From Candidatus Gemmiger stercorigallinarum (GTDB lineage: Bacteria; Bacillota; Clostridia; Oscillospirales; Ruminococcaceae): DNA of 64,000 nt. Positions within the stretch are counted from its first letter, which is position 1, and the number at the start of each line of letters is the position of its first letter. Of the stretch, positions 32,918-42,358 are shown piece after piece. Under the pieces are notes generated by a model. That model made no database searches, was not told the origin of the DNA, and saw nothing but the letters and a program-made list of their open reading frames with translations. The position numbers were made by a program, and so were the translations under genes. The stretch covers positions 1-64,000 of the forward strand of contig DWWX01000042.1 of the NCBI GenBank assembly GCA_019119495.1. Direction: 5' to 3'.

Positions 32918-33505
32918 ATGCCGAAAGCCGCCCAGACCGTGATCCGCGAGGGAGCCTATTACACCATCGCCGCCGCCAACGGCCGCGTGCTGGAGGTAGC
33001 GGATTTCAACACCGAAAACGGCGCCCAGGTGCGCCTGTGGAGCTACGAGGGCCAGCCCTGGCAGCAGTGGACCTTTGAGGAAGCCGCCGACGGCCAGTAC
33101 CGCATCCGCAACCGCTTTACCGGCAAGGTGATGGACCTGGCCATGGGCGGCGTGTCCAACGGCACCTGGGTCCACCAGTGGCAGGCCACCACCGGCGCCA
33201 GCCAGCGGTGGCAGCTGGTGCCGGCGTCCGGCGGCAAGGTCAAGCTGAAAAACGCGCTGGCCGACAAGGTCATCGACCTGGCGGGCATGCGCATGGACAA
33301 CGGCGCCCAGGCCCAGATCTGGCAGGACGTGCTGGGCGAAAATCAGCTGTGGCGGCTGGACCCGGTGCCCGACAAGCTGCTGAACAAGGACACGCCCGCC
33401 CCCGCGCCCAGGGCCGCCGCCCCCAAGCGCACCCGCACCCAGACGGGCAGCAAGGGCGCCGCCAAAAAGAGCGGCGGCAAGGGCGGACGCCGCAGCAGCC
33501 GCTGA
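32918..33505 (+). CDS. Ricin-type beta-trefoil lectin protein with a basic tail
   Basis: This is a 195-residue protein. Three QxW repeats of a ricin B-type trefoil are visible (QPWQQWTF, SQRWQLV, NQLWRLD) with the intervening GKVMDLA and KVIDLAG blocks. There is no signal peptide or membrane segment. The last 45 residues are Ala/Pro/Lys/Arg-rich and strongly basic (ending GGKGGRRSSR), which suggests binding to nucleic acid or another polyanion. The start follows AAGGAGG. A cytosolic carbohydrate-binding protein with such a tail is unusual and its role is unknown. Confidence 0.85.
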   Translation: MPKAAQTVIREGAYYTIAAANGRVLEVADFNTENGAQVRLWSYEGQPWQQWTFEEAADGQYRIRNRFTGKVMDLAMGGVSNGTWVHQWQATTGASQRWQLVPASGGKVKLKNALADKVIDLAGMRMDNGAQAQIWQDVLGENQLWRLDPVPDKLLNKDTPAPAPRAAAPKRTRTQTGSKGAAKKSGGKGGRRSSR

Positions 33506-33548
33506 CGTCCCAGGGGTTCTTCCCCTGCCCGCCGTCCTATCGCTTTCC

Positions 33549-33584
33549 GCCGCCGGCCCGGATTTTTGGGCCGGCGGCTTTTTT
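33549..33584 (+). terminator. Terminator of the ricin-lectin gene
   Basis: An 11-bp stem (33549-33559 with 33568-33578) is followed by TTTTTT. Confidence 0.92.
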
Positions 33585-33753
33585 GCCGCGGCGCAGCGGG
33601 CTGCGGAAAAAGGAGCGGGTTTCCGTGAATCCCCACAAAATCGATAGGAAAGAAAGGCCACAAAATGGCGGAACATACAGGCAAAATTTGGAAAGTTCAG
33701 CATTTTGTACATTTGTCAATCAAAAAATTGTGCAACATTCTATGCAATTGGAC

Positions 33754-33783
33754 TTTACGAAAAACCTTCATTTTTGGTAAAAT
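33754..33783 (+). promoter_or_regulatory. nifJ: Promoter of nifJ
   Basis: TTTACG (33754-33759), 18 bases, TAAAAT (33778-33783). The 100 bases upstream are AT-rich and contain TTGTGCAAC and TATGCAATT, a loose dyad that could bind a regulator. Confidence 0.6.
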
Positions 33784-33999
33784 GGGGATAAGCAAAAGTG
33801 CCTGCATGGGGCAGATTTTGCCTGCACCAGATATTCAAGGTACTGTTCCCGTTTTGCGGGGCTGTCCCGGCATACGGCGTGGATGTTCTCTTTCGGTAAT
33901 GGGTGGAAAGGGGATATCTGCCCGCGCGCCGGGCTTTCGGCGGGTCTGCCGCCGGTCCACACACGGCGGGTGCTGAATATTGTAAACGGAGGAAGAAAA
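33784..33999 (+). other. Long untranslated leader of nifJ
   Basis: About 210 bases separate the promoter from the start codon. Short GC-rich inverted repeats are present (around 33855-33875 and 33920-33960), but no known riboswitch consensus was recognised and no terminator precedes the start. Confidence 0.45.
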
Positions 34000-36900
34000 A
34001 TGCCCAGAGCAAAACAGTCTATGGACGGCAATACCGCTGCGGCACACGTAGCGTATGCCTTCACCGACGTGGCGGCGATTTACCCGATCACGCCCTCCAG
34101 CCCGATGGCTGATACGGTCGACCAGTGGTCTGCCGCCGGCCTGAAAAACATCTTCGGCAACCAGGTCAAGGTGGTCGAGATGGAGTCCGAAGCCGGCGCG
34201 GCCGGTGCGGTTCACGGTGCGCTTGGCACCGGCGCCATCACCACCACCTTCACCGCATCCCAGGGCCTGCTGCTGATGATCCCCAACATGTACAAGATCG
34301 CAGCCGAGCAGCTGCCCTGCGTCTTTGATGTTTCGGCCCGTACCGTCGCCACCCAGGCGCTGAACATCTTTGGCGATCACAGCGACGTCTACGCCACCCG
34401 CCAGACCGGCTTCGCCATGCTGGCCGAGTCCAACCCCCAGGAGGTCATGGACCTGTCCCCTGTGGCGCACCTGTCTGCCATTGAGGGCCGTGTGCCGTTC
34501 GTCAACTTCTTTGACGGTTTCCGCACCTCCCACGAGATCCAGAAGATCGAGAAGTGGGACTACGAGGACCTGAAGGAAATGTGCAACATGGACGCCGTTG
34601 CCGAGTTCCGCGCCCGCGCGCTGAACCCCGAGCATCCCAAGACCCGCGGCAGCCATGAGAACGGCGACATCTTCTTCCAGCACCGCGAGGCCTGCAACGA
34701 GGCCTACAACGCCCTGCCCGCCGTTGTCAAGAAGTACATGGACAAGATCAACGCCAAGATCGGCACCAACTACGATCTGTTCAACTACTACGGCGCCGAG
34801 GACGCTGACCGCGTCATCATCGCCATGGGCTCCATCTGCGACGTGGCCGAGGAGGTCATCGACTACCTGAACGCCCGCGGTGAGAAGGTCGGCCTGGTGC
34901 TTGTCCGCCTGTACCGTCCCTGGGTCTCTGAGGCCCTGCTGAAGGTGCTGCCCAAGACCGTCAAGAAGATCGCCGTCCTGGATCGCACCAAGGAGCCCGG
35001 CGCTCTGGGCGAGCCCCTCTACCTGGACGTTGCCGCCACCCTGCGTGAGGCCGGCATGAACGACATCGTGCTGACCGGCGGCCGCTACGGCCTGGGCAGC
35101 AAGGATACCCCGCCGTCCAGCGTGTTCGCTGTTTACAAGGAGCTGGAGAAGGACGCCCCCAAGGCCCGCTTCACCATTGGCATCGTCGACGACGTGACCA
35201 ACCTGAGCCTGCCTGAGGTCAAGCCCGCCCCCATCACCGCCGCCCCCGGCACCAAGGAGTGCAAGTTCTGGGGCCTGGGCGGCGACGGCACCGTCGGCGC
35301 CAACAAGAACTCCACCAAGATCATCGGCGACCATACCGACAAGTACATCCAGGCGTACTTCCAGTATGACTCCAAAAAGACCGGCGGCGTCACCATCAGC
35401 CACCTGCGCTTCGGCGACAAGCCCATCCGCAGCCCCTACTACATCAACCAGGCTGACTTTGTGGCCTGCCACAACCCCGCTTACATCCACATGGGCATGA
35501 AGATGGTCCAGGATGTCAAGCCTGGCGGCGTCTTTATGATCAACTGCCAGTGGACCGACGAGGAGCTGGACCAGCACCTGAACGCCGCTGACAAGAAGTA
35601 CATCGCGGACAACAACATCCAGCTGTACACCATCAACGCCATCGACAAGGCCATTGAGATCGGCATGGGCAAGCGCACCAACACCATCCTGCAGTCCGCC
35701 TTCTTCAAGCTGGCCGACATCATGCCCATCGACGAGGCCGTCGATTACATGAAGCAGGCCGCCAAGAAGAGCTACGGCAAGAAGGGCGACGCTGTTGTCG
35801 AGATGAACTACAAGGCCATCGACGCCGGCGTGGACGCCGTCCACAAGGTCGAGGTGCCTGAGAGCTGGCACAACCCGGCCCCCGACGCCCCCGCCAAGGA
35901 GCTGGCCGGCCGTCCGGAACTGGTCAAGATGGTCCGCGACGTTATGGAGCCTGTTGCCCGTATGGACGGCGACAGCCTGCCGGTCTCCGCTTTTGCCAAG
36001 AACCCCAACGGCGAGTGGGAGCTGGGCGCCTCTGCTTACGAGAAGCGCGGCACCGCCGTCATGGTCCCCGAATGGAACGCCGAGAAGTGCATCCAGTGCA
36101 ACCAGTGTGCGTTCGTCTGCTCTCACGCCACCATCCGTCCCTTCTGCCTGACCGCCGACGAGATCGCTGCCGCCCCCGCTTCCCTCAAGTCTGCTGACCT
36201 GAAGCCGAAGCCCGGCGAGTACAAGTTCACCATGGCTGTCAGCCCGCTGGACTGCATGGGCTGCGGCGAGTGCGTCACCGTCTGCCCCACCAAGGCCATC
36301 GAGATGAAGCCGCAGGAGAGCCAGGCCGACCAGCAGGCCGCCTTCGACTACTGCGTCGAGAACATCCGCAAGAAGCCCGGCATGATGGCCGAGACCACCG
36401 TCAAGGGGTCCCAGTTCAACCAGCCGCTGCTTGAGTTCTCCGGCTCCTGCGCCGGCTGCGCCGAGACCAGCTACGCCCGCCTGATCACCCAGCTGTTTGG
36501 CGAGAAGATGTTCATCTCCAACGCCACCGGCTGCTCCTCCATCTGGGGCGGCACCGCTTCCATCAGCCCCTACACCGTCAACAAGGAGTCCGGCCACGGC
36601 CCCGCCTGGATCAACTCCCTGTTCGAGGACAACGCCGAGCACGGTCTGGGCATGCAGATCGGCTACGAGACCGTCCGCGAGAACCTGATCAAGAAGGTCG
36701 AGGCTCTGAAGGGCAAGAGCGCCGAGCTGGATGCTGCCATTGAGAAGTTCATCGAGACCAAGGCCAACACCAAGGCCAACGACCAGCCCGCCAAGGACCT
36801 GATCGCTGCCCTGGAGGCCGACGGCTCTGCCGAGGCCAAGGAGATCCTGGCCGACAAGCAGTTCCTGGCCAAGAAGAGCTTCTGGATCTTCGGCGGCGAC

Positions 36901-37530
36901 GGCTGGGCTTACGACATCGGCTACGGCGGCCTGGATCACGTCCTGGCTTCCGGCCACGATGTCAACGTCATGGTCTTTGACACCGAGATGTACTCCAACA
37001 CCGGCGGACAGGCTTCCAAGGCCTCCAACATCGGCGAGGTCTGCCAGTTTGCAGCCGCCGGCAAGGAGATCAGCAAGAAGAGCCTGGCCGAGATCTGCAT
37101 GACCTACGGCTACATCTACGTGGCTCAGATCGCCCTGGGCGCCAACATGGCCCAGGCTGTCAAGGCCATTGCCGAGGCTGAGGCTTACCCCGGCCCGTCC
37201 ATCATCATCGGCTACGCCCCCTGCGAGCTGCACGGCGTCAAGGGCGGCATGACCAACTGCCAGAACGAGATGAAGAAGGCAGTCGAGTCCGGCTACTGGA
37301 ACCTGTTCACCTTCAACCCGGCGCTCAAGGCCCAGGGCAAGAACCCCTTCACCCTGACCTCCAAGGCCGGCGACATGAGCAAGTACCAGGACTTCCTGTC
37401 CAACGAGACCCGTTACAGCCGCCTGAGCCGCGCCTTCCCGGAGCGTGCCAAGGAGCTGTTCGCCAAGAACCAGGAGGCCGCCGAGGCCCGCTACGAGCAT
37501 CTGACCCGTCTGGTGGAGCTGTACAAGTAA
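34000..37530 (+). CDS. nifJ: Pyruvate:ferredoxin (flavodoxin) oxidoreductase
   Basis: This is a 1176-residue single-chain PFOR of the usual length. The N-terminal pyruvate domain begins AAAHVAYAFTDVAAIYPITPSS. Two [4Fe-4S] ferredoxin motifs (CIQCNQCAFVC and CMGCGECVTVCP) lie near residues 695-760. CAGCAETS, near residue 820, provides proximal-cluster ligands. The thiamine diphosphate site is GDGWAYDIGYGG and NTGGQ. It oxidises pyruvate with CoA to acetyl-CoA and CO2, reducing ferredoxin; this is the main pyruvate route of anaerobes. Codon choice is visibly more biased than in neighbours, as expected for a highly expressed gene. The start follows GGAGGA. Confidence 0.98.
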   Translation: MPRAKQSMDGNTAAAHVAYAFTDVAAIYPITPSSPMADTVDQWSAAGLKNIFGNQVKVVEMESEAGAAGAVHGALGTGAITTTFTASQGLLLMIPNMYKIAAEQLPCVFDVSARTVATQALNIFGDHSDVYATRQTGFAMLAESNPQEVMDLSPVAHLSAIEGRVPFVNFFDGFRTSHEIQKIEKWDYEDLKEMCNMDAVAEFRARALNPEHPKTRGSHENGDIFFQHREACNEAYNALPAVVKKYMDKINAKIGTNYDLFNYYGAEDADRVIIAMGSICDVAEEVIDYLNARGEKVGLVLVRLYRPWVSEALLKVLPKTVKKIAVLDRTKEPGALGEPLYLDVAATLREAGMNDIVLTGGRYGLGSKDTPPSSVFAVYKELEKDAPKARFTIGIVDDVTNLSLPEVKPAPITAAPGTKECKFWGLGGDGTVGANKNSTKIIGDHTDKYIQAYFQYDSKKTGGVTISHLRFGDKPIRSPYYINQADFVACHNPAYIHMGMKMVQDVKPGGVFMINCQWTDEELDQHLNAADKKYIADNNIQLYTINAIDKAIEIGMGKRTNTILQSAFFKLADIMPIDEAVDYMKQAAKKSYGKKGDAVVEMNYKAIDAGVDAVHKVEVPESWHNPAPDAPAKELAGRPELVKMVRDVMEPVARMDGDSLPVSAFAKNPNGEWELGASAYEKRGTAVMVPEWNAEKCIQCNQCAFVCSHATIRPFCLTADEIAAAPASLKSADLKPKPGEYKFTMAVSPLDCMGCGECVTVCPTKAIEMKPQESQADQQAAFDYCVENIRKKPGMMAETTVKGSQFNQPLLEFSGSCAGCAETSYARLITQLFGEKMFISNATGCSSIWGGTASISPYTVNKESGHGPAWINSLFEDNAEHGLGMQIGYETVRENLIKKVEALKGKSAELDAAIEKFIETKANTKANDQPAKDLIAALEADGSAEAKEILADKQFLAKKSFWIFGGDGWAYDIGYGGLDHVLASGHDVNVMVFDTEMYSNTGGQASKASNIGEVCQFAAAGKEISKKSLAEICMTYGYIYVAQIALGANMAQAVKAIAEAEAYPGPSIIIGYAPCELHGVKGGMTNCQNEMKKAVESGYWNLFTFNPALKAQGKNPFTLTSKAGDMSKYQDFLSNETRYSRLSRAFPERAKELFAKNQEAAEARYEHLTRLVELYK

Positions 37531-37587
37531 TTTGTCCGGCTTTGCCTGCCGCGGCCTGAACGCTGTGCGGTAATACGCTAAATCAAA

Positions 37588-37625
37588 ATCGCCCCCGTAC
37601 CGGAAACGGTACGGGGGCGATTTTT
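37588..37625. terminator. Terminator of nifJ
   Basis: A 15-bp stem with a GAAA loop (37588-37602 with 37607-37621) is followed by TTTTT. An A-run on the left side makes it usable from the minus strand too. Confidence 0.93.
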
Positions 37626-37757
37626 GCTGTTTTTGTTTTGCCTGTGCTTTTGCAGCGGGCGGTGCGGCCGGGGGTATATCAGGGGAAAACCAACACGGTT
37701 TGATGATACAGGGCAACCCGGCGCGCGTCCCGGCGCTTTTGATCTGTCGGCCCGCCC

Positions 37758-39830
37758 CTAGAAAACCGGCCGGATCGCATCGGCGCCTGTGTAAAGCAGC
37801 GCATCCGGGTCAGCGATCCCCAGTATCTCGCCTACGGTCCCCTCTCTTTGTACCAGCAGCCCGCAGCTGGTCAGCGCCGCAGGGAACCACCCCTGGACGA
37901 CCACATCCCGCGGGAGCTGCCGCACCTCACCGGTGGCGGGGTCATACAGGCCGCCGCTGTCCGGGGCCCGGTAGACCACCAGGTTCCGCTGCTCAACGCC
38001 GGGGGCGGACAGCGAAGCGTATGTGGTCAGGCTGTACACATCCTCCTCCGGCAGATCAAACTGCCAGTTGCTGCCGCTGCGCAGGTTGACCACAGTGGCC
38101 GGGAGTCTTTCCGCCTGAGCGACCCCATCGGTGGAAACATGGCCCGCCTCGGTGACAAACAGGAACTCGTTGGCGCTGTACGGCTGGGAAAAAAGGATGT
38201 CGTTGCCGGGCAGCCAGGCTACATGGCGGTGGCTGCCGGCGGCCGGGTCGATCAGCTCCACCTCCAGCCGGGTAGCCTGGCTGCGGAGCCAACTGCTTAT
38301 CACCGTGAAGGTTTCCGGCAGCCAGGCGCGGCTGTACACCCGCCGCACCGCCACCAGGCAGCCGTTGTAGCAGCCGGTGATCTGCTCGTCGGGGCCGATC
38401 AGCGCGGGGGTCAGGGTGCGCTGGCCGGTGGCCAGGTCCACGGCCACCAGCCGCCGGGGCTGGGTGCCGCCGGCCGAGCCGCTGGTGTTCAGCAGGCCGT
38501 ACACGGTGGACACGCTGCCGGCCAGGTACTCGATGTTGTCTCCGGTCAGGGCGGCGACCGTCCGCTTGCCGGTGCGGTCGGTCGAGAGTTCGACAATGCG
38601 GGGCGGCCGCTGCGTTCCCTCGCCGTCCGTGCAGGCGGGCAGCAGCACATACAGCTTGCCGTTGGCAGCGTGCAGATATGCGCCCGCCCCGTTGTCGTAT
38701 GCGTCGCCCACAACGGCGGGGCAGGACTCGTCGCTGTGGGTGCAGTCCGGTTTCCGGCAGGCGATCTGGACGGTCCCCGCCGACGCGTCCATGCAGAGGA
38801 CCTGCAGGGCCGCCAGGTCATCATAGCCGCCGTCCAGGAAGTAGACCTCCCTGTAGGTGTTGCAGAAATCGCTGCGCACATCCACCAGCCCGCCGCCGGT
38901 GTACAGCTGGTTGTTGGTGATGCCGGAAGCATCCCCCTCGCCCGCCAGCGCGGCGGCCTGCATCTGCTGGGGGGTGCAGGGGACCAGGTCCAGTGCGACG
39001 CCGCCAAGGGCGTTCCCGTCGTCCATAACCGTCACGCAGGTGGCCAGCAGGCCGCCGCGGGCGCTGTACAGGCCGGTGTCCTGCCAGATCGTGTTCTCCG
39101 GCACCGTCCAGTCGCCCAGGATGTCCAGGTCGTTCATGGCGACCCAGGCGCGCAGGACCGCCTCGGTGTCCACCTCGCTGCCGATGCTTTCCAGGCCGTT
39201 GTAGCCATCCGGCCACCCGTTCCACAGCTGGAAGGACACCACCTTGCCGGTGCGGCTTTCCAGCACCATGCGCATCACCGGCTCGGCGGTGTTGTTCGCG
39301 GGACTGCAGACAATGGTCAAAAAGCCCAGCGTGTCGCTGCCGCCAAAAAAGCGGTCCGGGTAACCGTCGATCAATATCTGCCCGGCAGCGGCCTGGTCCA
39401 CCGTCAGGATGCCGGCCTCCAGCATGCTGTTGAGCAGTTCCTCGCAGCGGGGGACCAGCTGCGGGCTGCGCTGCAGGCTGTCCTCGCCGCCGAAATAGAT
39501 GGGCTGCGAGGAATTTCCGTCCGAGGCCTCGGCCTGGTAGGCGGCAATCTCGGCCTCGGCGCGCTCGTTGAGCATCCGCACCAGGTACAGGTCGTCCCCC
39601 TCCACCGTGCGGGACTGGTAGGGGGTGTCCATCCGGGCGGCGTTGGAAAAGCGGGCCGCGTCCCCCAGCGTGAACATGGCCGAGGGCGCCAGCATGGTCA
39701 GCAGCACCGCCAGCACACAGCCGGCCGCCGCCAGCGCCGTTATCCGGCCGGGGCTCAGCCCGGGGGCGCGGGGCGCGGCGTCCTGCGCGGGCCGCCGGGG
39801 CCGGCGGCCAAAGGGCCTGGGCTGCATCAT
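37758..39830 (-). CDS. Module B membrane-anchored fusion protein (sensor-like N-half plus C-X4-C-X-H-X4-C half)
   Basis: This is a 690-residue protein. A basic, Pro/Arg-rich N-terminus and one transmembrane helix (about residues 30-50) precede an extracellular region. Residues about 75-290 are homologous to the 255-residue module A protein (VLRAWVAMNDLDILGDW versus AMLAAWRAALGLDVLADW). Residues about 325-690 match the module A lipoproteins and include CRKPDCTHSDESC at 358-370 (C-X4-C-X-H-X4-C). Two genes that are separate in module A are therefore one here. It overlaps the kinase stop by four bases (ATGA), with GGAGG seven bases upstream. Function unknown. Confidence 0.8.
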   Translation of the reverse strand: MMQPRPFGRRPRRPAQDAAPRAPGLSPGRITALAAAGCVLAVLLTMLAPSAMFTLGDAARFSNAARMDTPYQSRTVEGDDLYLVRMLNERAEAEIAAYQAEASDGNSSQPIYFGGEDSLQRSPQLVPRCEELLNSMLEAGILTVDQAAAGQILIDGYPDRFFGGSDTLGFLTIVCSPANNTAEPVMRMVLESRTGKVVSFQLWNGWPDGYNGLESIGSEVDTEAVLRAWVAMNDLDILGDWTVPENTIWQDTGLYSARGGLLATCVTVMDDGNALGGVALDLVPCTPQQMQAAALAGEGDASGITNNQLYTGGGLVDVRSDFCNTYREVYFLDGGYDDLAALQVLCMDASAGTVQIACRKPDCTHSDESCPAVVGDAYDNGAGAYLHAANGKLYVLLPACTDGEGTQRPPRIVELSTDRTGKRTVAALTGDNIEYLAGSVSTVYGLLNTSGSAGGTQPRRLVAVDLATGQRTLTPALIGPDEQITGCYNGCLVAVRRVYSRAWLPETFTVISSWLRSQATRLEVELIDPAAGSHRHVAWLPGNDILFSQPYSANEFLFVTEAGHVSTDGVAQAERLPATVVNLRSGSNWQFDLPEEDVYSLTTYASLSAPGVEQRNLVVYRAPDSGGLYDPATGEVRQLPRDVVVQGWFPAALTSCGLLVQREGTVGEILGIADPDALLYTGADAIRPVF

Positions 39831-41269
39831 GGCTGTACCTCCTTCTGCGCATCCTCTGTGTCAGTGGGGCCGGCTGTGTCCGGCAGGCGGGCGGGTCGGA
39901 GCGTCAGCGTCACGCAGGTGCCCTTGCCCAGCGTGCTGCGGATGTGCAGCTGGCTGCCGTGGGCCTGGGCAATGCGCTGGCACAGCGCCAGGCCGATGCC
40001 GCTGCCGCCGCTTTTGCGGGCGCGGGATTTGTCCACCATGTAAAAGGGTTCCACCACGCGGGCCACCGCCTCCGGCGGGATGCCCGCGCCGGAATCGATG
40101 ACGCCGGCCACCACGCTGCCGTCCGGTGCTCCGCCGCTTAACACCCGCACCGTCTGGCCGGGCCGGCTGGCCTTGACCGCGTTGGTGACCAGGTTGCACA
40201 AAAGGTCGCACAGCAGGTCGGCGTCGGCCATCACCACCCGCCGGGTGGTGGGCAGGCGCAGCCGCACGCCGGCTTTGCGGCAGGCGGGCAGCGTACTGCG
40301 GGCGACCTCGGCAAAGACCGGGGCCAGGGCGGTGGGGGCCAGGGCGACCGGCTCCTCGCTCAGGCGCATCAGCTGCAGCAGTTTCTGGCTCAAGGATTCC
40401 AGCCGTTTTGCCTCGTGGAAGATGGCCCCGGCGGCCTCCTTCTGCTCGGCGGGGTCCACCTGCATGCTGCGCAGCATGTCGGCATAGCCGATGATGCTGG
40501 TCATGGGGGTTTTCAGCTCATGGGTGAACGCCCCCATAAAATCGTCCCGCTGCTGCACCGACAGTTCCAGCTGCTCCACCTTATCCTGCACGGCGGCAGC
40601 CATGTGGTCAAAGCTGCGGCTGAGCTGGGCGACCTCGTCGCCGCCGGGCAGGGCGGTGCGGCGGTCAAAGGCGCCGGCGGCGATCTCGCCGCTGGCACGG
40701 GTCAGCAGCGCCAGCGGCCGGGTGATCCTGCGGGACAACACCACCGTGACCAGCGCCGCGCCCAGCAGCACCACAAACTCCATGACCAAAAAGCGCCCCA
40801 CGCTGCGGCTGCGGGCCAGGTACAGCTCGGTGACGTCAAAGGCCGTCAGCAGGCGCGCGTCGCCCAGCAGGTCGGTGCAGTAGACGGCGTAGACGGTGCC
40901 GCCGTCCCGGTAGTACAGCAGCTGGCCGCTCTGCATGGCGTCGGCGGAAAAGTTCTGGGGCAGGTCGCTGTACACCGCGCCGCCGCCGATCTGCCACACG
41001 CCGATGGCGCAGTTGTCCGGCGCAGCGGCGGCCACCTGCTCGCCGGCGGCCAGCAGCGCCGCGTCGGTGACGGCGTCGCCCTGGCTGTACAGGGTCAGCA
41101 GCTCGCCCTCCAGTGTATAGCAAAGCAGGCCGTGCTGGACCTGGTTTTGGGACGAGGTCTCGGCCAGCCTGTCGGAAAAGTCGCCGTACAGCAGCATGCA
41201 GCCGCCGGCCGACAGCGAAACTGCCAGCACCAGCATCATAACGCAGCTGAGCTTGGCGGCAAACTTCAC
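39827..41269 (-). CDS. Sensor histidine kinase, module B
   Basis: This is a 480-residue paralogue of the module A kinase. The first helix matches (KLSCVMMLVLAVSLSAGG versus KLTLAMALLLSLTLSAGG). The extracellular sensor contains YSDLP, and a second helix at about 157-178 leads into HAMP. The H-box is FTHELKTPM with His250, the N-box is NLVTNAVKA, then DSGAGIP and GSGIGLAL. It begins with GTG, overlapping the regulator stop (GTGA), and is followed by the fusion gene with another four-base overlap. All three are tightly coupled. Confidence 0.92.
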   Translation of the reverse strand: MKFAAKLSCVMMLVLAVSLSAGGCMLLYGDFSDRLAETSSQNQVQHGLLCYTLEGELLTLYSQGDAVTDAALLAAGEQVAAAAPDNCAIGVWQIGGGAVYSDLPQNFSADAMQSGQLLYYRDGGTVYAVYCTDLLGDARLLTAFDVTELYLARSRSVGRFLVMEFVVLLGAALVTVVLSRRITRPLALLTRASGEIAAGAFDRRTALPGGDEVAQLSRSFDHMAAAVQDKVEQLELSVQQRDDFMGAFTHELKTPMTSIIGYADMLRSMQVDPAEQKEAAGAIFHEAKRLESLSQKLLQLMRLSEEPVALAPTALAPVFAEVARSTLPACRKAGVRLRLPTTRRVVMADADLLCDLLCNLVTNAVKASRPGQTVRVLSGGAPDGSVVAGVIDSGAGIPPEAVARVVEPFYMVDKSRARKSGGSGIGLALCQRIAQAHGSQLHIRSTLGKGTCVTLTLRPARLPDTAGPTDTEDAQKEVQP

Positions 41270-41931
41270 GGTGTTTCCTCCTCCCGCTTCAGCCGGTAGC
41301 CGACCTTGTAGACCGTCTCGATATGGTCCTGCCAGCCCAGCTTTTTGCGCAGCCGCTGGATGTGCAGGTCCAGGGTGCGGGTGTCGGCCATCTCGCCGCC
41401 CCAGACCCGCTCATACAGGGTGTCGCGGTAAAGGGCCGCGCCGCGGTTGCGCATCAGCTGTTCCAGCAGGCCGAACTCCAGCGGGGTCAGTTCCAGCTCA
41501 TGGCCGCGCTGGGTCACGGTGTGGCTGACGGTGTCCAGCTCAACGTCAAAGGCTTTCAGCACCCGGCCGCCCTTGCCGGTGCGGCGCAGCACCGTCTCTA
41601 CCCGCGCCAGCAGCTCCTCGATCTCAAAGGGCTTGACCAGGTAATCGTCGGCGCCCAGCCGCAGCCCCTGCACCCGGTCTTTCAGGCTGCTTTTGGCGGT
41701 GATAAAGATCACCGGCGTGCCCATGGGGCGCAGGTAATCCAGCAGGGCATAGCCGTCCAGCCCCGGCAGCATAATGTCCAAAAGCGCCAGGTCAAAGCCG
41801 CTGTTCTCGATGCAGTTGGCGGCGGTCAGGCCGTCGTTGGCCACCGTGCAGTCGTACCCTGCGCGGGACAGGCTCATCTCGATCAGGCGCGAGATCGCTG
41901 TCTCGTCCTCCACGATCAGGATGCGGTTCAT
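41266..41931 (-). CDS. OmpR-family response regulator, module B
   Basis: This is a 221-residue protein. The receiver has VEDE, the phosphoacceptor Asp in LALLDIML and VKPF. The winged-helix part has ELTPLEFGLL, TLDLHIQRLRKKLG and YKVGYRL. The ATG at 41931 has GGAGGTG nine bases upstream; a GTG at 41943 overlaps that site and was rejected. It is the first gene of module B and lies about 150 bases downstream of a cluster of TGTATC half-sites that may be its own binding region. Confidence 0.92.
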   Translation of the reverse strand: MNRILIVEDETAISRLIEMSLSRAGYDCTVANDGLTAANCIENSGFDLALLDIMLPGLDGYALLDYLRPMGTPVIFITAKSSLKDRVQGLRLGADDYLVKPFEIEELLARVETVLRRTGKGGRVLKAFDVELDTVSHTVTQRGHELELTPLEFGLLEQLMRNRGAALYRDTLYERVWGGEMADTRTLDLHIQRLRKKLGWQDHIETVYKVGYRLKREEETP

Positions 41932-42082
41932 AGCAAAACACACCTCCGTCCGGGCGCACAGCCAAGGCCGCCGGGTCCGGCGGCCGCTGCGGCCTCCCCT
42001 TCCGCGGCGCGGGGATCAGGGCCGCGCCGCGGGGTTCCTTCTTTTTTGACATAGCCCGCCGGGCGGGCCGGCGGCAGGGAAT

Positions 42083-42131
42083 TTTACATCTGTATCATCA
42101 GGATACACGGTGTTTGTATCCAACTTGTAAA
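42083..42131 (-). promoter_or_regulatory. Cluster of inverted TGTATC half-sites upstream of module B
   Basis: GGATACA (42101-42107) and TGTATCC (42115-42121) form a dyad. A third TGTATC lies at 42091-42096, and TTTACA/TGTAAA (42083-42088, 42126-42131) flank the set. Multiple half-sites in a short AT-rich patch are typical of a response-regulator-controlled promoter region. Confidence 0.55.
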
Positions 42132-42244
42132 CCGGGGACGGCAGAGGGACCGGCGGCTGCGGCCCCTCCTATCCTACCCTATTATACACCGGTTGTACAC
42201 CCTTGCGCACTGCCCGGTGTTTTCCCGCCCGCGCCGGGCGGGCA

Positions 42245-42273
42245 TTGTAATTTGGGCGCGGATGCGGTAATAT
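42245..42273 (+). promoter_or_regulatory. Promoter of the DUF4234 gene
   Basis: TTGTAA (42245-42250), 17 bases, TAATAT (42268-42273), 85 bases before the start codon. Confidence 0.55.
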
Positions 42274-42358
42274 GGAGGCAGGATCTTTTCCGCGCCGCGC
42301 CTGTGCCACCCGTTGCCGGCGGCGCCCCCTGCACCCCGCCAAAAAAGGAGGAACCCCC

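Noticed and set aside
33835-37716. 1293-codon open frame antisense to nifJ
   Set aside because: It is a mirror of strong GC-rich codon usage in nifJ; its protein is Val/Gly/Leu/His repetitive with no domain and no ribosome site.
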